Part shown: positions 1 through 6,376 of the stretch, in pieces
How the letters are laid out: the number at the start of each line of letters is the position of its first letter
Numbering within the stretch: position 1 is the stretch's first letter
DNA from: Deltaproteobacteria bacterium
Lineage (GTDB): Bacteria; Myxococcota_A; UBA9160; SZUA-336
NCBI GenBank assembly: GCA_030665705.1
Contig: DAOUZG010000114.1
Span: 1 to 6,376, forward strand
Length of the DNA stretch: 6,376 nucleotides
Reading direction: 5' to 3'
The notes under the pieces: generated by a model
Seen by the model: the letters and a program-made list of their open reading frames with translations, nothing else
The model's database searches: none
Told to the model about the DNA's origin: nothing
Program-made: the position numbers and the translations under genes

Positions 1-672
1 GCCGAGAAACGCGCCTTCGTCGAGGCGATGTTCGATCGGATTGCGCGGCGCTACGACCTCATGAATCGGTTGATGACCTTCGGGCTGGACCGGCGCTGGC
101 GTCGAGGTGCGCTGGAGGCTGTGGACCTACGAACGGAGGACCGCCTCGTCGATCTGGCAACCGGCACGGGCGATTTCGCAGAGCTCGCCTCAGCGCGTGG
201 TGCGTCGGTCACCGGCGTCGATCTCTCCGTCGAGATGCTGCGTGTCGCACGAGACCGCAACCCCGCGCTCGCTCTCGTAAGGGGAGACGTCTGCGCGCTC
301 CCCCTCCGCGACGGTGTGGCGACCGTGGTGAGCTGTGGCTTCTCGCTCAGGAACTTCGTCGACCTCGATTCGGTCTTCCGCGAGTGTGCGCGCGTCCTCG
401 CCCCGAAAGGTCGGCTCGTCATCCTCGAGGCGGATGAGCCGCGAGCGCGCCTTGCGCGCTGGGGTGCTGCGCTGCACCTCCACCACCTCGTCCCGCGTCT
501 GGGTGCGGTGATCTCCGACCGAGAAGCCTACCGCTACCTTCCCGCGTCCCTGGCCTATCTCCCCCCGGCCGAGGAGCTACGAGCCCGCATCGAGAAGGCG
601 GGCTTCGTCCGCGTCGAAAAGACGCAGCACCTTCTGGGCTCGGTCCAGCGGATCACCGCGGTCCGCGTGTAA
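1..672 (+). CDS. menG: Demethylmenaquinone methyltransferase MenG (UbiE family), 5' end cut by window edge
   Basis: This enzyme makes menaquinone by SAM-dependent C-methylation of demethylmenaquinone, the last step of the pathway. The reading frame is open from base 1, and the codons before the first ATG (base 28) already match the family, so the true start lies upstream, probably by about 10-25 codons; 223 residues are visible. Counting from base 1: the UbiE signature FDRIARRYDLMN is at 11-22, followed by RRW at 31-33. The SAM-binding glycine loop DLATGTGDFAEL is at 51-62, the ribose-binding acidic residue is D74 (TGVD), and GD is at 95-96. RVLAPKGRLVILE (131-143) and the AYRYLP block (176-181) are also family hallmarks. 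The C-terminus (LLGSVQRITAVRV) departs from the usual TGG...H.GYK ending. UbiE proteins can also act on ubiquinone precursors; placement beside menF-menD favours the menaquinone role. The stop is 2 bases before menF. Confidence 0.93.
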   Translation, partial: AEKRAFVEAMFDRIARRYDLMNRLMTFGLDRRWRRGALEAVDLRTEDRLVDLATGTGDFAELASARGASVTGVDLSVEMLRVARDRNPALALVRGDVCALPLRDGVATVVSCGFSLRNFVDLDSVFRECARVLAPKGRLVILEADEPRARLARWGAALHLHHLVPRLGAVISDREAYRYLPASLAYLPPAEELRARIEKAGFVRVEKTQHLLGSVQRITAVRV

Positions 673-674
673 CG

Positions 675-2090
675 ATGGTGTCCGGGACCGAAGCCCCCAT
701 CCCCCTCGAGCTTCCCGATCTCGAGGAACCCGTGCGCAAGGGTCTCAAGCGGGCGCGCGCGCTCGGTCGGAGGATCGTTGTCTCGCGGACTCGGGCTCTC
801 GCCGATCCACCCGATCCCCTCGCACTCTTCTCCGCAGCCGAGCAGAGGGACGAGCGGCGATTTTTCGCGAGCTGTCCCGAGGAACGGTTCACCCTGCTCG
901 GAGTCGGGCTCGCCCACGAGATTGTGGTCGAGGCCCCCGACCGGTTTGCCGTGCTGCGGGTCGAGGCGGAGAGGCTCTTCCGGGGTGCCGATCTCGAGCC
1001 TCGACAGCAGGGTGGGCTCGATGGTCCTCTTCTCGTCGGTGGCTCCGCCTTTGCCCCGCGCCCCCCGAGCGCGCGCGAGGGGCTGTGGCGGTCTTTCGGT
1101 GACACGCGCTTCACGCTTCCGGAGTTGCTGCTGGTCTGGCGAGCGGGAGGGTGTGAGATCACGTGGTCGTTGCGGGTCGACCCCATCGATGACGAGAAGG
1201 AGCTCGTTCGACGACTGCTCACGCGCCTCGCGGGGCTCTTCGTACCGCCGTCCCGCCGACCGGAGGCGCGCGCGCAGCTCGTGGCTAGGCCTCAGCGCGT
1301 CTCCCGCGAGCAGTATCGAAAGTCCGCCGCCGAGCTCATCGCCGCGATTCGACGACGTGAGGCCGAAAAGGTCGTTCTGGCTCGCGTGGAGCGGGAGGGC
1401 CTCTCGGGGGAGCTCCGCGCAGGCGCTCTTCTGCGCCATCTTCAGCGCGCCCACCCCTCCTGCCTCGTCTTCGCGCTGGGGATCGGGCACGACACGTTCC
1501 TGGGCGCCACTCCGGAGCAGCTCGTCCGACGCGTGGGCGACGAGGTTATCGCTTCTGCGGTCGCCGGAACGGTGCCAGTCGGAGCCCCGCGCGGAAGCCT
1601 AGAGCGGTCCCCCAAGGAGCGGAGCGAGCACGCGATCGTGGTCGATGCGATCGAGGAGAACCTGCGGGAGTTCTGCGGGCACGTCGAGGTCCCGCAGACG
1701 CCGTCGCTCCTCACCACCGGAACCGTCCAGCACCTGCGCACGGTCCTGTGGGGGAGGCTCGCGCGGCCGACTCACGTCTTGGATGTTGCGGCTCGTCTTC
1801 ATCCGACGCCCGCCGTGTGCGGCACGCCGCGAGAGCGAGCACTGGAACTCATCGACGAGCACGAGCCGTTCGATCGGGGGTGGTACGCGGGCCTCCAGGG
1901 CTGGTTCGATGCAGCGGGCCAGGGGGAGTTCTTCGTGGCACTGCGCTCAGGCCTCATCCGCCGAAACGAGGTGAACCTCTACGCCGGGGCGGGACTGGTT
2001 GAGGATTCGGATCCCGATCGAGAAGCGGCCGAGACGTTGCTGAAGCTCTCATCCCTCAGAGAGGCGCTGGAGCTCACGTGCGCGACGTGA
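675..2090 (+). CDS. menF: Isochorismate synthase MenF
   Basis: Converts chorismate to isochorismate, the committed step into menaquinone; cytosolic and Mg2+-dependent. It has 471 residues: a variable N-terminal part (about 1-200) and a chorismate-binding domain (about 205-465). Visible active-site elements, matched to EntC from memory, are: general base K232 in EKVVLAR; general acid E281 in GATPEQ; AVAGT at 295-299; Mg2+ ligands E318 (SEH) and E453 (ET..KLS); HPTPAVCG at 376-383; EPFDRGWYAG at 397-406; R424; and AGAG at 437-440. HPTPAVxG is typical of isochorismate synthases, where anthranilate synthases carry a different motif. Alanine rather than lysine in AVAGT argues against aminodeoxychorismate synthase. 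An isochorismate synthase for siderophore or salicylate synthesis is unlikely given the men neighbours. The ATG lies 2 bases after the menG stop and has no good Shine-Dalgarno, so translation probably depends on coupling. Confidence 0.95.
   Translation: MVSGTEAPIPLELPDLEEPVRKGLKRARALGRRIVVSRTRALADPPDPLALFSAAEQRDERRFFASCPEERFTLLGVGLAHEIVVEAPDRFAVLRVEAERLFRGADLEPRQQGGLDGPLLVGGSAFAPRPPSAREGLWRSFGDTRFTLPELLLVWRAGGCEITWSLRVDPIDDEKELVRRLLTRLAGLFVPPSRRPEARAQLVARPQRVSREQYRKSAAELIAAIRRREAEKVVLARVEREGLSGELRAGALLRHLQRAHPSCLVFALGIGHDTFLGATPEQLVRRVGDEVIASAVAGTVPVGAPRGSLERSPKERSEHAIVVDAIEENLREFCGHVEVPQTPSLLTTGTVQHLRTVLWGRLARPTHVLDVAARLHPTPAVCGTPRERALELIDEHEPFDRGWYAGLQGWFDAAGQGEFFVALRSGLIRRNEVNLYAGAGLVEDSDPDREAAETLLKLSSLREALELTCAT
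2069..2072 (+). promoter_or_regulatory. Putative ribosome binding site for menD
   Basis: GGAG inside the last codons of menF lies 5 bases upstream of the GTG at 2078. It supports that start over the in-frame GTG at 2087, which would be 14 bases away. The match is only four bases long in a GC-rich background, so the support is moderate. Confidence 0.5.
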
Positions 2091-3874
2091 ACCGCAACCT
2101 GACCTGGGCCTGGGCGCTGGTCGATGAGCTGGTGCGAGCCGGAGTCCGTCACGCATGCATCTCTCCGGGCTCTCGTTCCGCGCCGCTTGCGCTGGCTTTT
2201 GCAGCCCATCCCGGGGTCGAGGATCGGTCCCATCTGGACGAACGAAGCGCGGCTTTCTTCGCCCTCGGTCTCGCTCGGGCGGCGCGCACCCCCGTCGTGC
2301 TCGTCTGCACATCGGGGACGGCCCCGGCGAACTACCTCCCAGCCGTCATGGAGGCCGATCAGAGCCGCGTGCCGCTGGTGCTGCTCACCGCCGACCGCCC
2401 TCCGGAGCACCGCGACTGCGGGGCGGGACAGACGGTCGACCAGATCAAGCTCTACGGGCCGTTCGTCCGCTTCTTTGCCGAGCTCACCCCGCCGACGCTG
2501 GAGGCGGCGTCGATGAGACACCTGCGTGCGCTGGCGTGCCGCGCGGTTGCCGAGGCGGTCGGGAATCCTGCAGGCGCAGTCCACTTGAACGTTCCCCTAC
2601 GCGAGCCGTTGGCACCGGTCGAGGTCGACGAGGACGTGCGGGCGGTCTCGGCGCTCGAGTCGATGAGTCGCCGAGGACGCGAGCCAGAGCCTATGGCGAG
2701 AGTCCGGAGACCCGAGCCGCAAGGCCTTCCGGTGGAAGACGTGGAGCGGCTCGCAGGCGAGATTGCAGGAGAGCCGCGCGGCTGGATGGTGGTGGGTCCC
2801 CTCGATGCTGAGCCCGAGGAGGCAACCGCCGTCGCACGTCTCGCGGCAGCGGCGGGCTGGCCGCTCCTCGCCGAGCCGCTCTCGCAGCTTCGCAGCGGGC
2901 GACACGACCGCCGTCTGCTGGTGGACGCACACGAAGCCGTGCTCCGAGTGTCACCCTTTGTCGAGAAACACGCGCCGTCCCTCGTGCTCCGGTTCGGCGC
3001 AATGCCGACTTCCAAGCTCTTCCGCCAGTGGCTGGAGGCGAATCCCGAGGCTACTCAGATCGTCGTAGATCCTTGCGGCTGGAGCGACCCGACCTCGCTG
3101 GCGACGGAGATTCTTCGGGCCGACCCGGTGCGCCTCGCCCGTGCACTCGCGGGACGGCTCGAGGCCGGCGATCGGCCTCCCCCGTCGAGCTTCGCCGAGA
3201 GCTGGATTCTGGCGGGCCGAAGGGCGCGCAACGCACTCGACGCACGCCTGCGCGAGTCGCGTGAGCTTTCCGAACCTGTGGTCGTACGCGTACTCGCCGA
3301 CGTGCTGCCCGACCCGGCTACGCTCTTCGTCGCCAACAGCATGCCGGTGCGCAACGTCGATCAGTTCTGGCCTACGGGTGACAGGACGTTACGCGTCTTC
3401 GCCAACCGGGGGGTGAGCGGAATCGACGGCACGATCTCCTCTGCATTCGGCACGGCCGCTGCAGGTCGTTCGCCGCTGATCGTCCTCACGGGGGATTTGG
3501 CACTGCTTCATAGCTGGACGGGTCTCCTCGATGCGAGGGGAGGGGGGATCGACGCGACCGTCGTGGTTCTCGACAACGATGGGGGCGGGATCTTCCACTT
3601 TCTGCCGGTTGCTTCAACCGTCGAGGCCGATCCCTTCGAGCGACACTTTGGAACCCCACACGGTGTCGATCTCGAGGCCGCCGTTCAGGCGTTCGGGTTC
3701 GACGGTCGGGTGGTTACGACTTCCAAGGATCTCGAAGCGGCCGTCCTCGGCTCCATCCGGCGCCCCGGAGTCCAGTTCGTGATCGTGCGGACGGACCGCG
3801 AGGCAAACCGGTCTCTGCACCGCGAGCTCGACGAGGCCGTCGCTCAGGCTCTCGGATCCCCGGAGCAGCGCTGA
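2078..3874 (+). CDS. menD: SEPHCHC synthase MenD (ThDP-dependent)
   Basis: Condenses isochorismate with 2-oxoglutarate, losing CO2, to form 2-succinyl-5-enolpyruvyl-6-hydroxy-3-cyclohexene-1-carboxylate. ThDP and Mg2+ are cofactors. It has 598 residues, slightly longer than the 556 of E. coli MenD, with the usual three-domain order. N-terminal (pyrimidine-binding) domain: SPGSRSAPL at 29-37 with S32 and R33, catalytic glutamate E55 in HLDER, TSGTA at 78-82, R107 in TADRP, and Q118 in GAGQT. These positions coincide with E. coli numbering as I recall it. C-terminal (diphosphate-binding) domain: NSMPVR at 420-425, NRGVSGIDG at 443-451, and the ThDP/Mg2+ motif from GDL (472-474) to DNDGGGIF (499-506). 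D473, N500 and G502 fit the metal-ligand positions. The start is GTG at 2078, overlapping menF by 13 bases; GTG at 2087 (a GTGA overlap) is the alternative, three residues shorter. Confidence 0.96.
   Translation: MRDVNRNLTWAWALVDELVRAGVRHACISPGSRSAPLALAFAAHPGVEDRSHLDERSAAFFALGLARAARTPVVLVCTSGTAPANYLPAVMEADQSRVPLVLLTADRPPEHRDCGAGQTVDQIKLYGPFVRFFAELTPPTLEAASMRHLRALACRAVAEAVGNPAGAVHLNVPLREPLAPVEVDEDVRAVSALESMSRRGREPEPMARVRRPEPQGLPVEDVERLAGEIAGEPRGWMVVGPLDAEPEEATAVARLAAAAGWPLLAEPLSQLRSGRHDRRLLVDAHEAVLRVSPFVEKHAPSLVLRFGAMPTSKLFRQWLEANPEATQIVVDPCGWSDPTSLATEILRADPVRLARALAGRLEAGDRPPPSSFAESWILAGRRARNALDARLRESRELSEPVVVRVLADVLPDPATLFVANSMPVRNVDQFWPTGDRTLRVFANRGVSGIDGTISSAFGTAAAGRSPLIVLTGDLALLHSWTGLLDARGGGIDATVVVLDNDGGGIFHFLPVASTVEADPFERHFGTPHGVDLEAAVQAFGFDGRVVTTSKDLEAAVLGSIRRPGVQFVIVRTDREANRSLHRELDEAVAQALGSPEQR
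3862..3865 (+). promoter_or_regulatory. Putative ribosome binding site for menH
   Basis: GGAG in the last codons of menD lies 8 bases before the menH ATG at 3874, a normal spacing. Together with the TGATG stop/start overlap it supports this start and suggests re-initiation by ribosomes finishing menD. Confidence 0.55.
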
Positions 3875-4695
3875 TGCCGAGGACCTGGCTGCGCGACGGC
3901 CTGCGGCTGAATGTGGAGGAGTGGGGAAGCGGAGCCCCGCTCCTGCTATTACACGGCTTCACGGGCTGCGCGTCGGCGTGGAGCGAGGTGCTCAAGGCGC
4001 TCTGTACGCGAAATCGCCTCGTCGCAGTCGATCTGCTCGGCCACGGAGAGTCCGACAAACCGACCGCGCCGGAGCGCTACGCCCTCGGCAACATCCTCTG
4101 CGACCTCTGTGACGTTCTGGACCGGCTCTCCATCGGGCGAGCCGTCTGGATCGGCTACTCGATGGGGGGGCGAATCGCCCTCGGGGGAGCGGTTCGCTGC
4201 CCCAACCGGGTCTCCGCGCTCGTGCTGGAGGGGGCCTCGCCGGGAATCTCCGACGAGCGGGCACGCCGGGAGCGCGCAGCCAGCGACGAGGCGCTCGCCC
4301 AGAAGCTCGAGGCCGAGGGGATCCACCGGTTCGTGGAGCACTGGATGGATCAGCCACTGTTCAGGACACAGAGAGGTCTCGGGCCCGAACAGCTCGGTCG
4401 GATGCGGGCGCTACGCCTTCGCAGCTCTCCGGAGGCCCTCGCCGCCTCGCTTCGCGGGCTGGGAACCGGGGTCCAGCCCTCGTTCTGGGAAGACCTCGCA
4501 GAGGTGCGCGTGCCCACGCTGCTTGTCGCCGGAGAACTCGACGAGAAGTTCCGACGGATCGGAGAGGCGATGCAGCGCGCTCTTCCGCGAGCGCAGCTGG
4601 GGATTATCCGAGACGCCGGTCACACGACGCATCTGGAGCAACCCGAGGCGTTCGTGTCCGCGGTCCGGGGCTTTATCGAGAAGCTGAACGAGTAG
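3874..4695 (+). CDS. menH: SHCHC synthase MenH (alpha/beta hydrolase)
   Basis: Removes pyruvate from the MenD product SEPHCHC to give 2-succinyl-6-hydroxy-2,4-cyclohexadiene-1-carboxylate (SHCHC). It has 273 residues with a complete alpha/beta-hydrolase fold. LLLLHGFTG at 23-31 supplies the oxyanion-hole strand, and [11 protein letters not shown] is at 53-63. The nucleophile elbow GYSMGG has S96, preceded by Y95 as in known MenH. The triad is completed by D223 (GELDEKF) and H250 ([11 protein letters not shown]). EGASPGI (119-125) and the cap region with W157, PLF (161-163) and GLGTG (195-199) resemble MenH rather than generic hydrolases. Its position directly after menD strengthens the call, because this superfamily is hard to assign by sequence alone. 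It starts at an ATG sharing one base with the menD TGA. No signal peptide or membrane segment is seen, so it is cytosolic. Confidence 0.9.
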   Translation: MPRTWLRDGLRLNVEEWGSGAPLLLLHGFTGCASAWSEVLKALCTRNRLVAVDLLGHGESDKPTAPERYALGNILCDLCDVLDRLSIGRAVWIGYSMGGRIALGGAVRCPNRVSALVLEGASPGISDERARRERAASDEALAQKLEAEGIHRFVEHWMDQPLFRTQRGLGPEQLGRMRALRLRSSPEALAASLRGLGTGVQPSFWEDLAEVRVPTLLVAGELDEKFRRIGEAMQRALPRAQLGIIRDAGHTTHLEQPEAFVSAVRGFIEKLNE

Positions 4696-4700
4696 GAGGG
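4694..4700 (+). promoter_or_regulatory. Strong Shine-Dalgarno for menB
   Basis: AGGAGGG overlaps the menH TAG stop and lies in the only real gap between genes (16 bases). It is the best SD match in the window. The 11-base spacing to the ATG at 4712 is somewhat long but workable. It suggests menB can recruit ribosomes independently instead of relying on coupling. No convincing internal -35/-10 promoter was seen just upstream. Confidence 0.75.
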
Positions 4701-4711
4701 AAACACCTCTC

Positions 4712-5533
4712 ATGAGAATCGAGTGGAAGAACGTCGGTGGATTCGAGGATATTCGATACGAGAAATCACCCGATGGAATTGCGAAGGTGACGATCAATCG
4801 ACCCCAGGTCCGAAACGCCTTCCGCCCCAGGACGGTCCAGGAGATGCTCACCGCGTTCACGGACGTGCGCGAGGATCCGAGTATCGGGGTGGCCATCCTG
4901 ACGGGCGAGGGCGCCGAAGCGTTCTGCTCGGGCGGCGACCAGCGGGTACGCGGAGAGGGCGGCTACGTGGACGAGGGGGGTGTACCTCGATTGAACGTCC
5001 TGGATCTGCAGCGGTTGATCCGCACCCTTCCGAAACCCGTGATTGCCATGGTCGCCGGCTACGCAATTGGTGGCGGGCACGTTCTCCATATGATCTGCGA
5101 TCTCACGATTGCGGCCGACAACGCCCGGTTCGGGCAGACGGGTCCGCGCGTCGGCAGCTTCGACGGAGGTTGGGGTGCCTCCTACATGGCGCGGATCGTC
5201 GGACAGAAGAAAGCACGCGAGATCTGGTTTCTATGTCGGCAATACAGTGCACAGGAGGCGCTCGACATGGGCCTCGTGAACGCCGTGGTCCCGCTCGAAC
5301 ACCTGGAGGCGGAGACGGTCCGGTGGTGTCGCGAGATCCTCGAAAACAGTCCGATGGCGATTCGGCTGCTGAAGTCGGCCCTCAACGCCGACTGTGACGG
5401 GCAGGCCGGACTCCAGGTCCTCGCGGGGGACGCGACGCTTCTCTTCTACCTCACCGAGGAGGGCAAAGAGGGGAGGAACGCTTTTGTGGAGAAGCGGAAG
5501 CCCGACTTCTCCCGTTTTCCGCGCCTCCCATGA
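4712..5533 (+). CDS. menB: 1,4-dihydroxy-2-naphthoyl-CoA synthase MenB, type I
   Basis: A crotonase-fold enzyme that cyclises o-succinylbenzoyl-CoA to 1,4-dihydroxy-2-naphthoyl-CoA by intramolecular Claisen (Dieckmann) condensation; normally a cytosolic hexamer. It has 273 residues, close to the 285 of E. coli MenB, and is highly conserved throughout. Seen here: [16 protein letters not shown] N-terminal block (27-37), CSGGDQ at 72-77, [12 protein letters not shown] at 92-103, [11 protein letters not shown] at 116-126, [14 protein letters not shown] at 142-155, active-site S149 and D151, CRQY at 175-178, Y246, and the closing [11 protein letters not shown]144 sits where the bicarbonate-dependent type I enzymes have glycine (E. 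coli G156) and the mycobacterial type II enzyme has aspartate (D185). The C-terminal half reads very close to E. coli MenB. The first 30 codons are clearly richer in A/T than the neighbouring genes. It follows menH after 16 bases. Confidence 0.98.
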   Translation: MRIEWKNVGGFEDIRYEKSPDGIAKVTINRPQVRNAFRPRTVQEMLTAFTDVREDPSIGVAILTGEGAEAFCSGGDQRVRGEGGYVDEGGVPRLNVLDLQRLIRTLPKPVIAMVAGYAIGGGHVLHMICDLTIAADNARFGQTGPRVGSFDGGWGASYMARIVGQKKAREIWFLCRQYSAQEALDMGLVNAVVPLEHLEAETVRWCREILENSPMAIRLLKSALNADCDGQAGLQVLAGDATLLFYLTEEGKEGRNAFVEKRKPDFSRFPRLP

Positions 5534-6376
5534 CCACCGCCCTCGAGCGTGCGCCGGGACCGATCCCGCAGTCCCGCGTCGGTGCGTGGCTCCAGGCCGC
5601 CCGACCGCGGACGCTCGGTGCGTCGCTGGTTCCTGTGGCTGTGGGCGCCGCGGTCGCAGGCGCCGAGGGTTCCTTCCGCCCTCTCGTGACCCTTGTCTGT
5701 CTCCTCTGCGCGCTCCTTCTGCAGACCGCGGCCAACCTCGGAAACGACGTCTTCGACTTCCTGAGAGGGATCGATACCCCCGGACGTCAAGGTCCGCTCC
5801 GGGTCACCCAGGCGGGCCTGATTCCCGCCCGGGCCGTACTCCGGGCCACGGCGCTCGTCCTCTTCGTTGGTGCCTGCTGCGGCCTCTACCTCGTGTCCGT
5901 CGGGGGTGCACCGATTCTGATCGTCGGAATCGCGGCGATCGTGTGCGCGCTCGGCTACTCGGGTGGTCCCTACCCTCTGGCCTCGCGCGGCCTGGGCGAG
6001 GTCACGGTCTTCGTCTTCTTCGGGGTCGTCGCGGTTGTGGGTTCGGCTTATCTGAATTCGGGAAGGCTCTCCACCCTGGCACTCCTCTCTTCCGTTCCGG
6101 TTGGTGCACTCGCCATGGCCCTCCTCGTCGTCAACAACCTGCGCGACATCGAGACCGACCGTGAAGCTGGCAAGCGGACGCTGGCCGTGCGTCTCGGAGC
6201 GCGCCGGACGCGGATCGAGTACGGGCTTCTCATCGCCGTTGCCTACGCCTGGCCCCTGCTTCTTCTCGCGTCGGCGCACACCACCCAGACCGTCCTCCTC
6301 CCCTGGCTCAGTGCGCCGTGGGGCGTTGCGCTGCTCCGCTCGGTTCTGAAGGCTCCCGACGCACCCGCACTGAACC
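5530..6376 (+). CDS. menA: 1,4-dihydroxy-2-naphthoate polyprenyltransferase MenA, 3' end cut by window edge
   Basis: An integral membrane UbiA-family enzyme that joins a polyprenyl chain to DHNA with loss of CO2, giving demethylmenaquinone. The frame runs open from ATG 5530 to the right edge (282 residues); family members are about 290-310 residues, so only the last segment is missing. The first Asp-rich motif is N69..N72-D73..D76 followed by RG and D82, then [11 protein letters not shown] at 88-98, typical of MenA. The second is N202-N203-L-R-D206...D210 with [11 protein letters not shown] at 213-223. These bind the Mg2+-diphosphate. Hydrophobic stretches at roughly 30-46, 50-68, 103-125, 127-143, 157-174, 180-201, 229-248 and 254-270 fit a multi-pass UbiA bundle. 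The N-terminal 20 residues look cytoplasmic. The start overlaps the menB stop as ATGA and lacks a Shine-Dalgarno, indicating translational coupling. Confidence 0.95.
   Translation, partial: MTTALERAPGPIPQSRVGAWLQAARPRTLGASLVPVAVGAAVAGAEGSFRPLVTLVCLLCALLLQTAANLGNDVFDFLRGIDTPGRQGPLRVTQAGLIPARAVLRATALVLFVGACCGLYLVSVGGAPILIVGIAAIVCALGYSGGPYPLASRGLGEVTVFVFFGVVAVVGSAYLNSGRLSTLALLSSVPVGALAMALLVVNNLRDIETDREAGKRTLAVRLGARRTRIEYGLLIAVAYAWPLLLLASAHTTQTVLLPWLSAPWGVALLRSVLKAPDAPALN

Noticed and set aside
706..726. Two CTCGAG palindromes nine bases apart, possible operator-like site
   Set aside because: They encode Leu-Glu within menF, and CTCGAG-like words recur throughout this GC-rich coding sequence, so codon use explains them.
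555..1490. Long open frame on the minus strand (311 codons) opposite menG and menF
   Set aside because: Its translation is rich in Arg, Pro, Glu and Gly with no recognisable domain, and it lies entirely opposite two strongly conserved genes. High GC with G/C third positions commonly creates such antisense frames.
778..1602. Second plus-strand frame (274 codons) inside menF
   Set aside because: Ser/Arg/Pro-rich translation without a domain. The overlapping frame contains all the isochorismate synthase active-site motifs.
3911..4687. Second plus-strand frame (258 codons) inside menH
   Set aside because: Ser/Arg-rich shadow frame; the alpha/beta-hydrolase triad is in the other frame.
4600..4712. 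Possible internal promoter upstream of menB
   Set aside because: I looked for spaced -35/-10 hexamers and saw no pair convincing enough to annotate; only the ribosome site is supported.
5446..6279. Long open frame on the minus strand (277 codons) opposite menB's end and menA
   Set aside because: Low-complexity, highly charged translation with no motif; it is the antisense shadow of the hydrophobic menA frame.
1..6376. Hidden novel system, mobile element or CRISPR array
   Set aside because: Nearly every base is accounted for by six well-known men genes, and no direct repeat array, inverted-repeat ends, RNA gene or unexplained stretch remains.

Overview
The window is one dense, single-strand stretch of the classical (o-succinylbenzoate) menaquinone (vitamin K2) pathway. 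Six genes lie head to tail on the + strand in the order menG - menF - menD - menH - menB - menA. menG is cut by the left edge and menA by the right edge. The four genes between them are complete, and their catalytic motifs can be read directly. No RNA gene, mobile element, CRISPR array, terminator or non-coding stretch longer than 16 bases is visible.

Layout: menG (1-672) is followed after 2 bases by menF (675-2090). menD (2078-3874) overlaps the end of menF by 13 bases, or by 4 bases if its next in-frame GTG is the real start. menH (3874-4695) shares one base with the menD stop (TGATG). A 16-base gap carrying a strong Shine-Dalgarno (SD) sequence leads to menB (4712-5533). menA (5530 to the edge) starts in an ATGA overlap with the menB stop. 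This packing implies one polycistronic mRNA with translational coupling. The promoter and terminator must lie outside the window.

How the genes work together: MenF turns chorismate into isochorismate. MenD adds a succinyl-semialdehyde unit from 2-oxoglutarate, giving SEPHCHC. MenH eliminates pyruvate, giving SHCHC. The next two steps, MenC (o-succinylbenzoate synthase) and MenE (o-succinylbenzoate-CoA ligase), are not encoded here and would be expected just downstream or elsewhere. MenB closes the naphthoate ring to DHNA-CoA. After thioester hydrolysis, MenA prenylates DHNA at the membrane and MenG methylates the resulting demethylmenaquinone.

Organism: a GC-rich bacterium (roughly two thirds G+C by eye, with strong G/C at third codon positions) that makes menaquinone by the MenFDHCEB route. 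The F-D-H-B order matches the enterobacterial men operon, but menG upstream and menA downstream do not. MenB is of the bicarbonate-dependent type I, unlike the actinobacterial type II enzyme. This fits a GC-rich Gram-negative lineage such as Myxococcota or another former deltaproteobacterial group, but the phylum cannot be fixed from this sequence alone.

I found no novel system. The points worth a second look are modest: the cluster arrangement, the type I MenB signature, an AT-rich well-primed menB start, an ambiguous menD start, and small motif variants in MenD and MenG.
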